Assembly: GCF_017310505.1 (NCBI RefSeq)
Contig: NZ_CP065957.1
Span: forward strand, 1,116,001 to 1,180,000
Length of the DNA stretch: 64,000 nucleotides
Reading direction: 5' to 3'
Source: Methylacidiphilum caldifontis
Lineage (GTDB): Bacteria > Verrucomicrobiota > Verrucomicrobiia > Methylacidiphilales > Methylacidiphilaceae
Below the pieces are notes generated by a model. That model saw only the letters and a list, made by a program, of their open reading frames with translations, searched no databases and was not told the DNA's origin. Both the position numbers and the translations under genes were made by a program. The first letter of the stretch is position 1. Each line of letters opens with the position of its first letter. This document shows, piece after piece, positions 1 to 8,896 of this stretch.

Positions 1-453
1 CTGCCTACTCAACTCAGCCCAGTTGAACCCCTCACCCCAAGGCTTTCTCAACTCATTGCTGAAAGCCAAAGAAAGTTTCCCCTTCTTTACGCTCAACTCT
101 ACAAAACTCTTGTTGAAGGAGAGATCTTCGGCCAACAGCTCCGGATAGAAGGGATTTCTAGCTTTTACAAACGGGTACTGGAACGGGTAAAAACCATCCC
201 TAAAGGGACGATCAAAACCTACAGCGAACTTGCCAAAGAGGTTGGCAGCCCACGGGCCGTCCGAGCCGTAGGCTCTGCTCTGGCTAAAAACCCCTTACCT
301 TTACTCATTCCTTGCCATCGAGTTGTGAAAAAAAATGGCTGTATCGGCTCGTTCAGTATGGGAGGTAGGGTAGTAAAAGAAAAACTGCTCGAAAAAGAAG
401 GATTTGTGATAAGCAAAAACCATAAAATTATGTTAGCCAGACAAGATATTTAA
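1..453 (+). CDS. ogt: Methylated-DNA-protein-cysteine methyltransferase, C-terminal part (5' end outside window)
   Basis: This is a suicide DNA-repair enzyme that moves an alkyl group from O6-alkylguanine in DNA to its own cysteine. The reading frame is open to base 1, so the start lies outside the window and 150 residues are visible. The active-site motif IPCHRVV sits at visible residues 103-109, so the acceptor Cys is present and this is not an ATL-type paralogue. Just before it is the helix SPRAVRAVG, which in this family carries the arginine that helps flip the base. The C-terminal segment after PCHR (GSFSMGG, then a KEKLLEKEG helix) is normal. The next gene is convergent, 14 bases beyond the stop. 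The family is clear; Ogt versus Ada-C naming is a convention. Confidence 0.9.
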   Translation: MPTQLSPVEPLTPRLSQLIAESQRKFPLLYAQLYKTLVEGEIFGQQLRIEGISSFYKRVLERVKTIPKGTIKTYSELAKEVGSPRAVRAVGSALAKNPLPLLIPCHRVVKKNGCIGSFSMGGRVVKEKLLEKEGFVISKNHKIMLARQDI

Positions 454-467
454 GAGATGAACTTTTT

Positions 468-1388
468 TTATGGGCTGCCAACCTCTATCCAACAGCTGGC
501 AGGAAGTTCATTTTGAGGTATATCCGGTAAAGAGACAGGATAGTGAAGAAAATTAACCCTTATACTTTTTGCCCAAGCAACTCTTTTTGCTTTTAGGAAG
601 AGATCCTTAGTGTTCCACCGCTTATAATTGGTTGAAAGAAACAAGGTGGCCTTTTGTTTAGAACAAAGCCCAAAGACTTTTTCAAGCAAAGAGTCCAAAT
701 CCCTAACGATTGAAAACTCACCGCTATCTTTCCCGTAAGAAAATGTGGGAGGATCGATAACCACATGATCAAAGATTATCCCTTTTTTGGTGAAAATTTT
801 TAATGCTTCCCGCACGTCCATTGCCCAAAACTTGTGTGCGGCAGGATCAAGTCCGTTCAGTCTAAAATTATCTTTGCCCCATTCGAGACAGCCTTGAGAT
901 AAATCCACATTCCAACTCTCAGCTCCGCCAAGTGCAGCACAGAGTCCAAAAGAACAACTAAAAGCAAATAAATTAAGGAGCCTGTCTACTTTCCTCTTTC
1001 TTAAAAACATCCTGTTCTGTCTTTGATCCATGAATAAACCGGCTGATCCACCTTGATCAAACCGGATAGAATATAAAAGACCATTTTCCCTACATACAGT
1101 ACGCATGGGAAGATCACTCCTTCCATGAATAAGATGCAGCCGGTTAGAAAGAGATTTTTCGTTTTTTGCATACCGTTTTTTTAAAAAAACTCTTTTACAG
1201 GCAAAGCCCTGTGAGCAACACCAACTTAACAGATCCTCCAACAACCTTTCTTTCTGCTTTTCCTCATTCAATACCAATACGAAATCCTGCCCATACCTTT
1301 CTATCCATCCTAAGGGCGAAGAATATACACGGTGTATATCGGTCGCCGACTGCTCGAAAGATTTGATAATTTTTGGATCGATCCACAT
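468..1388 (-). CDS. RlmI/RlmK-like class I SAM-dependent rRNA methyltransferase
   Basis: This is a probable 23S rRNA methyltransferase of the RlmI/RlmK (YwbD-like) group. A Rossmann SAM-binding core is visible: NLFAFSCSFGLCAALGGA (motif I region, about residue 145 on), the acidic WNVDLS end of strand 2, and the catalytic-loop motif VVIDPPTFSYG, typical of RlmI/RlmK. A flexible N-terminal third precedes the core, with a short beta linker (SIRFDQGGSAGLFMDQR) seen in this family. The frame can be extended to a TTG at 1403 that overlaps the oppF stop. The ATG at 1388 was preferred, although neither start has a good ribosome binding site. It is the last gene of the oligopeptide-transporter operon, and this linkage says nothing clear about the rRNA position modified. 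Confidence 0.78.
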   Translation of the reverse strand: MWIDPKIIKSFEQSATDIHRVYSSPLGWIERYGQDFVLVLNEEKQKERLLEDLLSWCCSQGFACKRVFLKKRYAKNEKSLSNRLHLIHGRSDLPMRTVCRENGLLYSIRFDQGGSAGLFMDQRQNRMFLRKRKVDRLLNLFAFSCSFGLCAALGGAESWNVDLSQGCLEWGKDNFRLNGLDPAAHKFWAMDVREALKIFTKKGIIFDHVVIDPPTFSYGKDSGEFSIVRDLDSLLEKVFGLCSKQKATLFLSTNYKRWNTKDLFLKAKRVAWAKSIRVNFLHYPVSLPDIPQNELPASCWIEVGSP

Positions 1389-1399
1389 GCCAGTAGTTT

Positions 1400-2203
1400 T
1401 CAAAGTGTGGGAATGGCTGAAATGAGCTTTTTTGTATATTCATCCTTGGGATGCTTATAAATCTCTTCAGGGATTCCCTCTTCAACGATTTTTCCCTTGT
1501 TTAAGACCAAAACATAGTCACTGACATATTCAACCACAGCGAGGTCATGAGAAATGAAAAGATAAGAAAGCTTGAGCTCTTCCTGCAGATCAAGAAGCAA
1601 ATTAATAATTTGAGCTTGAACAGAAACATCCAGGGCACTCACCGGTTCATCACAGATGATCAATTGGGGATTGACGGCAATGGCCCGGGCGATGCCAATG
1701 CGCTGGCGCTGTCCCCCACTAAATTCATGCGGATAGCGAAAAATATGATCAGCTTTAAGGCCAACTTTTTCCAAAAGATCGACAATTTTTTCCCTTTTTT
1801 GATTTTTGGTCATTCCGGGAAAATGAATATCCAAAGGTTCCCTGAGTATGGCTTCGATATTTAATCGCGGATTCAACGAATTATGAGGATCCTGGAAAAT
1901 CATCTGAATTTTTTTCCTGTAGGGACGGAATTGTCTCTGAGAAAGATGATGGATCGGTTCACCCTCAAAAAGAATCGAACCCGCGGTAGGGTCCTGGAGC
2001 TTAACAATGGTTCTTCCAATGGTTGTTTTGCCGCTGCCACTTTCTCCCACAAGACCAACGGTTTGCCCCTTTTTAATCTTAAAGGAAACTTCATCAACAG
2101 CCTTTACAAACTGCTTTGATTTGCCGAATAGACCCTTGCGCAAGGGGAAATAAACTTTGAGCGCCTCAACAGATAGAAGAGGCAGTGCAGTGGGTTCATT
2201 CAT
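1400..2203 (-). CDS. oppF: Oligopeptide/dipeptide ABC transporter ATP-binding protein (OppF-like)
   Basis: This is the second ATPase of a peptide-type ABC importer. Walker [10 protein letters not shown] (about residues 51-59), signature SGGQRQR, Walker [13 protein letters not shown] and the switch histidine in FISHDLAVV are all present. The C-terminal [15 protein letters not shown] is the oligo/dipeptide transporter C-terminal segment. The frame reaches upstream to 2281, but the ATG at 2203 overlaps the stop of the upstream ATPase as ATGA, the classic translational-coupling arrangement. It also gives an N-terminus that starts at the ABC domain ([15 protein letters not shown]), so 2203 is preferred. 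It acts at the cytoplasmic face with the OppD-like partner. Confidence 0.9.
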   Translation of the reverse strand: MNEPTALPLLSVEALKVYFPLRKGLFGKSKQFVKAVDEVSFKIKKGQTVGLVGESGSGKTTIGRTIVKLQDPTAGSILFEGEPIHHLSQRQFRPYRKKIQMIFQDPHNSLNPRLNIEAILREPLDIHFPGMTKNQKREKIVDLLEKVGLKADHIFRYPHEFSGGQRQRIGIARAIAVNPQLIICDEPVSALDVSVQAQIINLLLDLQEELKLSYLFISHDLAVVEYVSDYVLVLNKGKIVEEGIPEEIYKHPKDEYTKKLISAIPTL

Positions 2204-3042
2204 GGGTTTATCGAAGAGTCGATTAAAGCATAATCGATTGCACGCAATCTTTTTCCTTTTTCTCCAAGTTTCGGAACACAATCGATCAGAGCTCGAGTAT
2301 AGGGATGTTCGGGAGAGTAAATGACTTTTTCAGTTGGTCCTTCTTCAACCACCTTTCCCCGAAACATGACAATAACCCGATCGGCAAAGCCTTTAACTAT
2401 CCCAAAGTTATGGGTAATGAGCAAAATGGACATACCCAACTCCTTCTGAATTTTTGAAAATAATTCGAGGATCTGAGCCTGGATCGTTACATCAAGAGCG
2501 GTTGTGGGTTCATCAGCCACAAGAAGTTTAGGTTTACACAGCAGGGCCATGGCGATCATCACTCTTTGTTGCATGCCACCACTTAACTCATGGGGATAAC
2601 TCTTCCAAACCCTCAGGCAATCTCCAATTCCTACTTTTTTCAGCACGTCTAAGCCAACCGCCCTTTTATCCTTAAGCTGGGGCTGATGGAGCTCGATTGC
2701 CTCCATAAGCTGAAAACCAATAGAATAAACCGGATTCAAAGACGTTGAAGGCTCCTGGAAAACATAAGCGATTTCTCCACCACGATATTTCCTCATTTCC
2801 TTAAGAGGTAATTTTAAAAGATCGACACCTTCATAGAGAATTTTCCCTTTCTTATAGACCGCAGGTGGACTATCCAAGAGTCTTGTCAAGGCAAGCGCTG
2901 TTACCGATTTGCCACTGCCACTTTCTCCGACAATGGCCACCGACTCCTTTTGGCCTATGCTGAAATTCACCCCGGATAGAGCAGCAATTTCGGCTGAAGG
3001 AGTTAGAAAATGGACATGAAGGTCTTCTACGTCAAGAAGCAT
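2200..3042 (-). CDS. oppD: Oligopeptide/dipeptide ABC transporter ATP-binding protein (OppD-like)
   Basis: This is the first ATPase of the peptide-type importer. It shows Walker [13 protein letters not shown] (about residues 39-50), Q-loop [13 protein letters not shown], signature [13 protein letters not shown], Walker [13 protein letters not shown] and H-loop [11 protein letters not shown]. The C-terminal part [24 protein letters not shown] is the OppD/DppD tail. At 280 residues it is a little short for OppD (around 330). It lies 25 bases after the OppC-like gene and overlaps the next ATPase by 4 bases (ATGA). D/F pairing and order match standard opp/dpp/yej operons. Confidence 0.9.
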   Translation of the reverse strand: MLLDVEDLHVHFLTPSAEIAALSGVNFSIGQKESVAIVGESGSGKSVTALALTRLLDSPPAVYKKGKILYEGVDLLKLPLKEMRKYRGGEIAYVFQEPSTSLNPVYSIGFQLMEAIELHQPQLKDKRAVGLDVLKKVGIGDCLRVWKSYPHELSGGMQQRVMIAMALLCKPKLLVADEPTTALDVTIQAQILELFSKIQKELGMSILLITHNFGIVKGFADRVIVMFRGKVVEEGPTEKVIYSPEHPYTRALIDCVPKLGEKGKRLRAIDYALIDSSINP

Positions 3043-3067
3043 GGTACTATCCTATACAATTCAACTA

Positions 3068-4135
3068 TTATTTACTCCCAGTCTGGTACATGCGAAACTT
3101 CGGATCCACAAGATCTCTCAGGACATCACCAAGCATATTAAATGCTATAACTGTTATCAAAATAGCAACTCCTGGAGTTAAAAGCCACCAGAAGTTCAAC
3201 ATAAAGACTTTCATATCCTGTGCCTGTGCTAACATCAATCCCCAGGAAGAGGCAGGTTCCTGGATGCCCAAGCCAAGGAAGCTTAAGGCTGCTTCACCCA
3301 GAATATATCCTGGAATAGACAAAGCGGCCGATACCAATAAATAGCTTGCTAGATTGGGAAGCAAATGCTTGAGCAGAATGAGCACCGAAGATTGACCAAG
3401 GACAACCGCCGCATCCACAAAAGTCTGAGAACGAAGTGAAAGAACAAGTCCCCTAATAACCCTTGCAAATCCAGACCATCCGATGAAACTCAAGATGATG
3501 ACAATAAGAAAATAGACTTGTGCTGAGCTAAATTTTACGCCAAATACCCCTCTCAAAGCCAGGAGCAAATACAGGCCAGGAACAGCCATAAGAAATTCAG
3601 TAAGCCGCATCATCACGTTATCAAACCATCCTCCATAATATCCTGACAATCCTCCAATCAGAAGCCCCAAGACCAGAGTAATTGTCACACCGATTAATCC
3701 GATACTTAAAGAAACCTGCGAGCCATAAACAAGCCTAGAAAAAACATCCCGTCCCGTATTATCACTACCAAGCAGGTAAATCCGATCAGGTTTATCTACC
3801 CCAAAAAGATGAATATTGGCGGGGATAATCCCTAAAAATCGATAAGGGTAGCCTCGGACAAACCACTTGATTGGACAGCCGTCTCCAGCAATCTCTTTAT
3901 AGGTCGCAGAGGTCGGATCGACATTCCTGTAACGAGCAACAACCCATTGCCCATTGTGCCAGTAGATTTTGGTCGGAGGGTGATAAGTTCGCTTTAGGTC
4001 CTGGTCAGAGGGCTCATAAGGGGCAAGAAAAGGAGCAAAAAAAGCGATTAAATAAAGCAAAATGAGAAGGCTACAAGAGAGTATTCCAAGAGGATTTCTT
4101 AAAATTTCTTTAATAAAAGATCTTTTATCTTTCAT
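3068..4135 (-). CDS. oppC: Peptide-type ABC transporter permease (OppC/YejE-like) with enlarged periplasmic loop
   Basis: This is one of two inner-membrane permeases of the importer. A first membrane segment (about residues 14-36) is followed by a periplasmic stretch of about 95 residues (YEPSDQDLKRTYHPPTKIYW through DKPDRIYLLGSDNTGRDVFS). The five-helix BPD core comes next. The EAA-loop region reads GEAALSFLGLGIQEPASSWG, diagnostic of OppC/DppC. The large loop makes it longer (355) than E. coli OppC (302) and recalls YejE-type permeases. It overlaps the OppB-like gene by 11 bases, which indicates tight co-translation. Confidence 0.9.
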   Translation of the reverse strand: MKDKRSFIKEILRNPLGILSCSLLILLYLIAFFAPFLAPYEPSDQDLKRTYHPPTKIYWHNGQWVVARYRNVDPTSATYKEIAGDGCPIKWFVRGYPYRFLGIIPANIHLFGVDKPDRIYLLGSDNTGRDVFSRLVYGSQVSLSIGLIGVTITLVLGLLIGGLSGYYGGWFDNVMMRLTEFLMAVPGLYLLLALRGVFGVKFSSAQVYFLIVIILSFIGWSGFARVIRGLVLSLRSQTFVDAAVVLGQSSVLILLKHLLPNLASYLLVSAALSIPGYILGEAALSFLGLGIQEPASSWGLMLAQAQDMKVFMLNFWWLLTPGVAILITVIAFNMLGDVLRDLVDPKFRMYQTGSK

Positions 4136-5096
4136 GATGAACCACTCGAGGATCGACCCAAGCTAGAAGAATATCAGCAACAAGATTACCCACAATGAGC
4201 AGAATGCAACTGAAAACAACAGATCCAAGGACAACAAATTGGTCTTGTTTCATTAAAGCTGAATAGATAAGTTGACCAATTCCAGGATAATTCATGATAT
4301 TTTCGACCAGAAGTGACCCACTCAAGAGCCCCGCAATCACATAACCAAAGGTGCTAATCAAAGGATTTACGGCATTACGAAATACATGCCTAAACATAAC
4401 GAGGCTCTCGGGTAGTCCTTTAGCTCTGGCCGTCAATACATATTCAGCACGGATCGCATCCAAAAAACTGCCTCTCATGATCTTCATCATGTTCGCTATG
4501 CCACCCACACTCAAAACGAAGGTAGGAAGTATAAGGTGATATACGATATCTATCGCTTTATCCAAAGGAGAAAGAAAAGGATATTCTATGGATGTCAATC
4601 CTCCAATGGGGAACCAACCTGTTCTCGCAGCAAAATAGACAGCCAGGAGTGCAAGAAAAAATTCCGGGAAAGAGATAGAAATATAAGCAAAAAAAGAACT
4701 CAGACGGTCTATAAAAGAGTCTTTATAAATAGCCGCTAAAACCCCCAGTGGAAGAGCAATACACCAGGCGATAGCCAGAGAAGAAAGGTTTAATAACAAG
4801 GTGGCTTGAACCCTTTGTAAGAGCAACTCAATGACAGACATTTTGTAAGTCCAAGAGTAGCCGAAATCTCCATGGAGGACATTGGTTAGCCAGAGAAAAT
4901 AGCGTTCATACCAGGGTTTATCAAGGCCAAATTTTTTTTCCAGAGCAGCAATCATCTCTGGACTGATATCTCTTTCGGCTTTTAGGGGAGTCAAATAATT
5001 AGTTTGAGTCAATGACATTAAGAAAAAGACCATGAAGGTCACCCCAAGTAAAAGTGGGATAAGAGCTAAAAGCCTGCGAATAATAAACGCTATCAT
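4125..5096 (-). CDS. oppB: Peptide-type ABC transporter permease (OppB/YejB-like)
   Basis: This is the partner permease and first gene of the minus-strand transporter operon. It begins with the canonical N-terminal helix IIRRLLALIPLLLGVTFMVF. The segment SPEMIAALEKKFGLDKPWYE and the NVLHGDFGYSW motif are typical of OppB/DppB. The EAA loop reads YVLTARAKGLPE. Length (323) is normal. A 110-base divergent intergenic region separates it from the AsmA-like gene. No periplasmic substrate-binding protein gene adjoins this operon within the window, so the binding protein must be encoded elsewhere. Confidence 0.9.
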   Translation of the reverse strand: MIAFIIRRLLALIPLLLGVTFMVFFLMSLTQTNYLTPLKAERDISPEMIAALEKKFGLDKPWYERYFLWLTNVLHGDFGYSWTYKMSVIELLLQRVQATLLLNLSSLAIAWCIALPLGVLAAIYKDSFIDRLSSFFAYISISFPEFFLALLAVYFAARTGWFPIGGLTSIEYPFLSPLDKAIDIVYHLILPTFVLSVGGIANMMKIMRGSFLDAIRAEYVLTARAKGLPESLVMFRHVFRNAVNPLISTFGYVIAGLLSGSLLVENIMNYPGIGQLIYSALMKQDQFVVLGSVVFSCILLIVGNLVADILLAWVDPRVVHHER

Positions 5097-5206
5097 AGCT
5101 AAGTTACAAATAGACGTACTTTAGGGCGGTCACAAACCGCCGCTTGAAGATAAATAGTTAAAGGTTATGATAAAAAAAACTCTTGCATAATTAGAAAACA
5201 AACTCA

Positions 5207-6571
5207 ATGTACAAGAAATTATCTTATCTCTTTATAATTGCATTAGTTCTTATCCTAGGTGTTTTTGTGGCATTTATTTCTATCGTCAATTTTTATCTTT
5301 CAAGTCAAGGATTTCGAGATTTTCTTTCAGAAAAAATCACCCGCGTAATCCAGGTGGATGGAAAATTCAGCCCTATCCATATTCAAGGCAATGCGCTCTC
5401 TGCCGAAAAATACCTGGGTTATGGAGAACCATCCAGCCCGATCAAACAGATCGACGCCACTTCAATCGAATGCCAACTGCTCTTGCGCAAGATCTTTTCT
5501 CGACTAATCTACATCAAACAACTTAAAGTTGATCACCTGCGGGTCGATTTCAAAAAACAGGACTTCCAACATCCCAACTCTTCCATCTCCGCCACTCCTT
5601 CCTCAAACCCTGTTGAGAAGAGGCCATTAAAAGAATCCATTCTGACTCAGTTTATTCCTACAAAGGTCGAATTAGGACAAATAACGATTAAGAGCAGCAC
5701 CGTGAGCTGGCCACAAGATATTGCCGGAGGAGGAAAGCTAGAAAACAGCAGTTTTGAGCTGAATAAATCTGAAGGCACCGACATGTGGATAGGTCAGGGA
5801 TCGGGAGGAAATCTTTACATGGGATCCTATCCGCCTTTCAAACTCAAAGAACTTTTATTTAAACTCTTCTCTGATCATTGTTATATCCAAAGGCTAGTCC
5901 TTCTTCATGACCTGCACGGCCAAGTAGAAATAAGTGGGGAATGGAGTTGGAAAAATAGAGAAAAAAACATCGAAATCAATTTAACTGCTCTTCCTCTTCC
6001 CCTATTCATCCCTCCGTCTTGGAAAGGTAAAATAAACGGCAATATTTATGGAAAAACTTTTTTAACTCAAAGCAAAGCTTCAGAAACTTCCTTGGAAGGA
6101 ACCATTCATTTAGAAAATGGAGTTATTGGAGACCTACCTTTGTTTGCTTCTTTAGCCCTATTTGGGACGAAAGAGAGTGTTCCTCTTGACTTAGCCAAAG
6201 CTAATCTTTATGTGACCAAAAACAAAACGCAATTAAACCACATCGAATTGGAAGCAAAAGGCAAAATAAAATTGGAAGGGCAGATAGAAATAGATGGAGA
6301 TCAAATTCGAGGCGAGCTTTTAACGGGGATCAATCCTGAACAACTCAAACTGATACCCGGGGCGAAACAGAAAGTTTTCGTCCAGGAAAAAGAAGGTTAC
6401 CAATGGACAACCGTCAATATTACAGGTTCTGTTGAAGATCCCAAAGAAGATCTTACACCAAGGATAACCGCCGCTGCTACTTCGACTTTGAAAGAAAACG
6501 CGGGACAAATCCTTCAATCAGCTCTGGATTTTTTAAAAAAAATTCAGAACCAGAAGCCTTCTTCCCAATAA
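5207..6571 (+). CDS. AsmA-like envelope protein, N-terminally membrane anchored
   Basis: This 454-residue protein has a single N-terminal hydrophobic anchor (about residues 5-30) followed by a long, beta-rich, soluble region expected in the periplasm. The N-terminal GNALSAEKYLGYG, a run of short amphipathic strands, and the C-terminal repeat-like LNHIELEAKGKIKLEGQIEIDG resemble AsmA/DUF748-type bridge-like proteins tied to outer-membrane lipid homeostasis. The resemblance is by pattern only and no catalytic motif is visible. The ATG at 5207 is the first in frame and directly precedes the hydrophobic helix. It is divergent from the opp operon and monocistronic as far as can be seen. Confidence 0.6.
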   Translation: MYKKLSYLFIIALVLILGVFVAFISIVNFYLSSQGFRDFLSEKITRVIQVDGKFSPIHIQGNALSAEKYLGYGEPSSPIKQIDATSIECQLLLRKIFSRLIYIKQLKVDHLRVDFKKQDFQHPNSSISATPSSNPVEKRPLKESILTQFIPTKVELGQITIKSSTVSWPQDIAGGGKLENSSFELNKSEGTDMWIGQGSGGNLYMGSYPPFKLKELLFKLFSDHCYIQRLVLLHDLHGQVEISGEWSWKNREKNIEINLTALPLPLFIPPSWKGKINGNIYGKTFLTQSKASETSLEGTIHLENGVIGDLPLFASLALFGTKESVPLDLAKANLYVTKNKTQLNHIELEAKGKIKLEGQIEIDGDQIRGELLTGINPEQLKLIPGAKQKVFVQEKEGYQWTTVNITGSVEDPKEDLTPRITAAATSTLKENAGQILQSALDFLKKIQNQKPSSQ

Positions 6572-6693
6572 AATATATGTTTTTTAGCTCAACTACGATC
6601 TATTTGCGAGTCATATATCCCCAGTTTCTTAGAAAATATTTTCCAGCAGGATATTTGAAAGCCAAAACAAGACGATAGGGAAAATAACAAAGC

Positions 6694-6855
6694 TTATTTA
6701 TTTTTTTCACCTACGATTTGCCATAAGGGGCCCTTTTTTCCTTCAACGACAATCTTATGTTTTATGGTCAACTTATTCCAACTTACTATCGCAACGACAG
6801 CCATGAAAATAAGCAATATTAAAATATCGAAGAATCGTAGAATGAATTTGTTCAT
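6694..6855 (-). CDS. Small single-span membrane protein, 53 residues, function unknown
   Basis: A 53-residue ORF begins at an ATG with a well-placed Shine-Dalgarno-like TAGGA about 8 bases upstream (positions 6862-6866, minus strand). It has a basic N-terminus (MNKFILRFFD), one hydrophobic helix (ILILLIFMAVVAIVSW) and a short basic tail ending KKGPLWQIVGEKNK. The reading frame could be extended to a TTG at 6879, but the ribosome binding site favours the ATG. The gene stands alone, convergent with the AsmA-like gene. No family was recognised. The good ribosome binding site and membrane-like composition are the main support. Confidence 0.5.
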   Translation of the reverse strand: MNKFILRFFDILILLIFMAVVAIVSWNKLTIKHKIVVEGKKGPLWQIVGEKNK

Positions 6856-6914
6856 ATGCTTCCTACAGGCTTTACTCAAAAGAGGGACAAAGATGCAACT
6901 TGGAAATAGCCTGC

Positions 6915-7088
6915 ATGAATAGATTTATTTATTATATGATGACAGAGGTTTTTTTGGATGTCAAATCTGCAGTACGAGAGAAAGCCTTAAGAGCCCTTGT
7001 CAGCCGCCTCACGTTTTTTTCTTTGATCTTCTTTTGCATTTCCTTTACATTATTAGCTTTTATTAAAAGGACCTTGCAGCTTGGATAA
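6915..7088 (+). CDS. Possible small membrane protein, 57 residues
   Basis: This is a weakly supported ORF just upstream of the nrnA-like gene. It has a hydrophilic N-terminal half (VFLDVKSAVREKALRALVSR) and a C-terminal hydrophobic helix (LTFFSLIFFCISFTLLAFI) followed by KRTLQLG, like a tail-anchored miniprotein. No convincing ribosome binding site precedes any of its ATGs (6915, 6936, 6939). It may simply be an AT-rich chance ORF. Confidence 0.25.
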   Translation: MNRFIYYMMTEVFLDVKSAVREKALRALVSRLTFFSLIFFCISFTLLAFIKRTLQLG

Positions 7089-7170
7089 GCTGCAATAGGA
7101 GAGCCCAAAAAGAAAGAACAATGGAGCAGGCTTTTCGATCCCCTAGCCTCCTCCCTCAGAGAACCTAAAA

Positions 7171-8142
7171 ATGCAACCCGAATACGATTTAGCTGCCCTT
7201 AAATCCTTTTTCAAGGAGAACAGTTCTTTTGTCATACTTTCCCATTGCAGGCCAGATGGCGATGCCTATGGTTCGGCAATCGGCTTGGGACTAATCCTAA
7301 AAGATCTTGGCAAGAAAGTGGTTGTCCATATCGAAGAAGGGCTTCAAGAACATTTCAGGTTTTTACCCGGCTCCTCGATACTCCAAACGCCTCCCCCACA
7401 AGCCCCTGATCCCTGCGCTAAAATCATTCTTGTGGATTGTTCTAATGCCAATAGACCTGGATCTTATTTTGAATCATGGAGCCGGAAAGTCGATCTCAAT
7501 TTCGATCATCACATCGATAACACCCTTTTTGCGACCCTTAACGTGGTTGATCCTCAGGCATCTTCTACGAGTGAGGTGATTTTTAGATGCATAGAGAAAC
7601 TTTCTCTTCCCTGCTCAAAGGAAGCAGCTTCCAATTTTTATGTCGGGCTACTGACCGATACCAATGCTTTTTGTTTCCGATCTTTTCCTCCTGAAACTTT
7701 TGAACTCGCTGCAAAACTTGTCCGGTTGGGAGCTGATCCAGAACAGTTATCCGTCTTTTCTTTTAGAAATTATCCTCTTTCCCGGTTTTATTTGCTCAGG
7801 GAAGTCTTGAATCAAACCCAGTTTGTCGAACAATCTCAAATCGCCTTTTACATTTTAACTCAGGATATGTACCAAAGAACGGGTTCAGTACCCGGAGAGT
7901 CCGAAAATTTTCTTTATTATCTTCAAATGGTTAAGTCGGTTATCGTTGCGTTCATGCTTGAAGAACTTTCCCCAGTACTTACTCGATTAAGCTTACGTTC
8001 TTCCAAGAATTTTGATGTTCGTCAAGTCGCCTCAAAATTTGGAGGAGGAGGACACAAACAAGCTGCAGGAGCACGTTTGAAGCTTGGGCTAGAGGAAGCC
8101 AAGAGAGCTGTTTTATCTGAAATCAAGGCTTTATTGCGCTAA
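7171..8142 (+). CDS. nrnA: DHH-family phosphoesterase (NrnA-like nanoRNase / pAp phosphatase)
   Basis: This is a DHH/DHHA1 phosphoesterase that probably degrades very short RNAs and dephosphorylates 3'-phosphoadenosine-5'-phosphate. The metal-binding motifs appear in order: SHCRPDGDAYGSAIG (about residues 24-38), VDCSNANR, the name-giving NFDHHIDN, and a DHHA1 domain ending in the glycine-rich GGGGHKQAAGARL. Length (323) is normal. It heads the nrnA-truB-ribF cluster common in bacteria, where nusA-infB-rbfA often lie upstream; those are not present here. A 40-base gap separates it from truB. Confidence 0.9.
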   Translation: MQPEYDLAALKSFFKENSSFVILSHCRPDGDAYGSAIGLGLILKDLGKKVVVHIEEGLQEHFRFLPGSSILQTPPPQAPDPCAKIILVDCSNANRPGSYFESWSRKVDLNFDHHIDNTLFATLNVVDPQASSTSEVIFRCIEKLSLPCSKEAASNFYVGLLTDTNAFCFRSFPPETFELAAKLVRLGADPEQLSVFSFRNYPLSRFYLLREVLNQTQFVEQSQIAFYILTQDMYQRTGSVPGESENFLYYLQMVKSVIVAFMLEELSPVLTRLSLRSSKNFDVRQVASKFGGGGHKQAAGARLKLGLEEAKRAVLSEIKALLR

Positions 8143-8182
8143 ACGATTACAATTATACGGACGATGTTTTCAAGAGAGGGAT

Positions 8183-8896
8183 ATGGATATCGATGGTGTT
8201 CTATTGATAGACAAGCCTAAGGGATTCACTTCCCATGATGTTGTGGATTTTGTGAGAAAAAAATTCAAAATTAGAAAAGTTGGCCATTGCGGTACTCTAG
8301 ACCCTATAGCCACTGGACTCCTTGTGCTTGTTTTAGGAAAGGCTACAAAAATTCAAGAATTGCTTATGTCTGAAGATAAGCGCTACGAAGGGTTGTTGCG
8401 ACTTGGACAAACGACTTCAACCCAAGATTCTGATGGGCAGATTATTGAAGAAAAACCGGTACCTTTTTTTACTTTGGAAGAAATCCAGAAAGTTTTTGAT
8501 CGGTATGTCGGAGATATCTACCAACTTCCTCCAATGTTCTCTGCGATTAAAAGCCATGGTGTTCCTCTGTATAAACTTGCCAGGCAAGGAAAAGAGGTCG
8601 AAAGAACACCCCGGCTCGTTCACGTCTACAGCTATACGATTAAAAAATGGGATCCCCCTTTCATCGATTTTGAGGTCTTTTGCGGAAAAGGGTTCTATGT
8701 CCGCACTTATTGTCATGACATTGGACAGGACTTGGGTTGCGGTGGACACCTTTTTTCTCTAGTCCGTCTCCAATCTGGAAATTTCAAGTTGAACCAGGCT
8801 CTTTCTTTTGATTTCCTAAAGTCTTTGAAAAGCCCCGAAGAACTTTTAAACCATGTGCTTTCCCTTCCCGAGGTCTCCAGAATCCGTCGGCAATGA
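8183..8896 (+). CDS. truB: tRNA pseudouridine-55 synthase TruB
   Basis: It isomerises U55 to pseudouridine in the T loop of tRNAs. The N-terminal GVLLIDKPKGFTSHDVV is the TruB family opening, and the catalytic aspartate lies in GTLDPIATGLL (about residues 38-48). The motif YEGLLRLGQTTSTQDSDG, the QLPPMFSAIK loop and YVRTYCHDIG further on are also standard. At 237 residues it lacks the long C-terminal PUA extension of E. coli TruB, like many short bacterial forms. Its 3' end overlaps the ribF reading frame by 44 bases. Confidence 0.93.
   Translation: MDIDGVLLIDKPKGFTSHDVVDFVRKKFKIRKVGHCGTLDPIATGLLVLVLGKATKIQELLMSEDKRYEGLLRLGQTTSTQDSDGQIIEEKPVPFFTLEEIQKVFDRYVGDIYQLPPMFSAIKSHGVPLYKLARQGKEVERTPRLVHVYSYTIKKWDPPFIDFEVFCGKGFYVRTYCHDIGQDLGCGGHLFSLVRLQSGNFKLNQALSFDFLKSLKSPEELLNHVLSLPEVSRIRRQ

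Larger units (their letters stand above)
6572..7170. other. 600-base interval between the AsmA-like gene and nrnA
   Basis: No long gene is visible here. It holds one small minus-strand membrane-protein candidate with a good ribosome binding site (6694-6855) and a weaker plus-strand one (6915-7088). No tRNA, riboswitch or convincing terminator hairpin was recognised. Confidence 0.5.
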
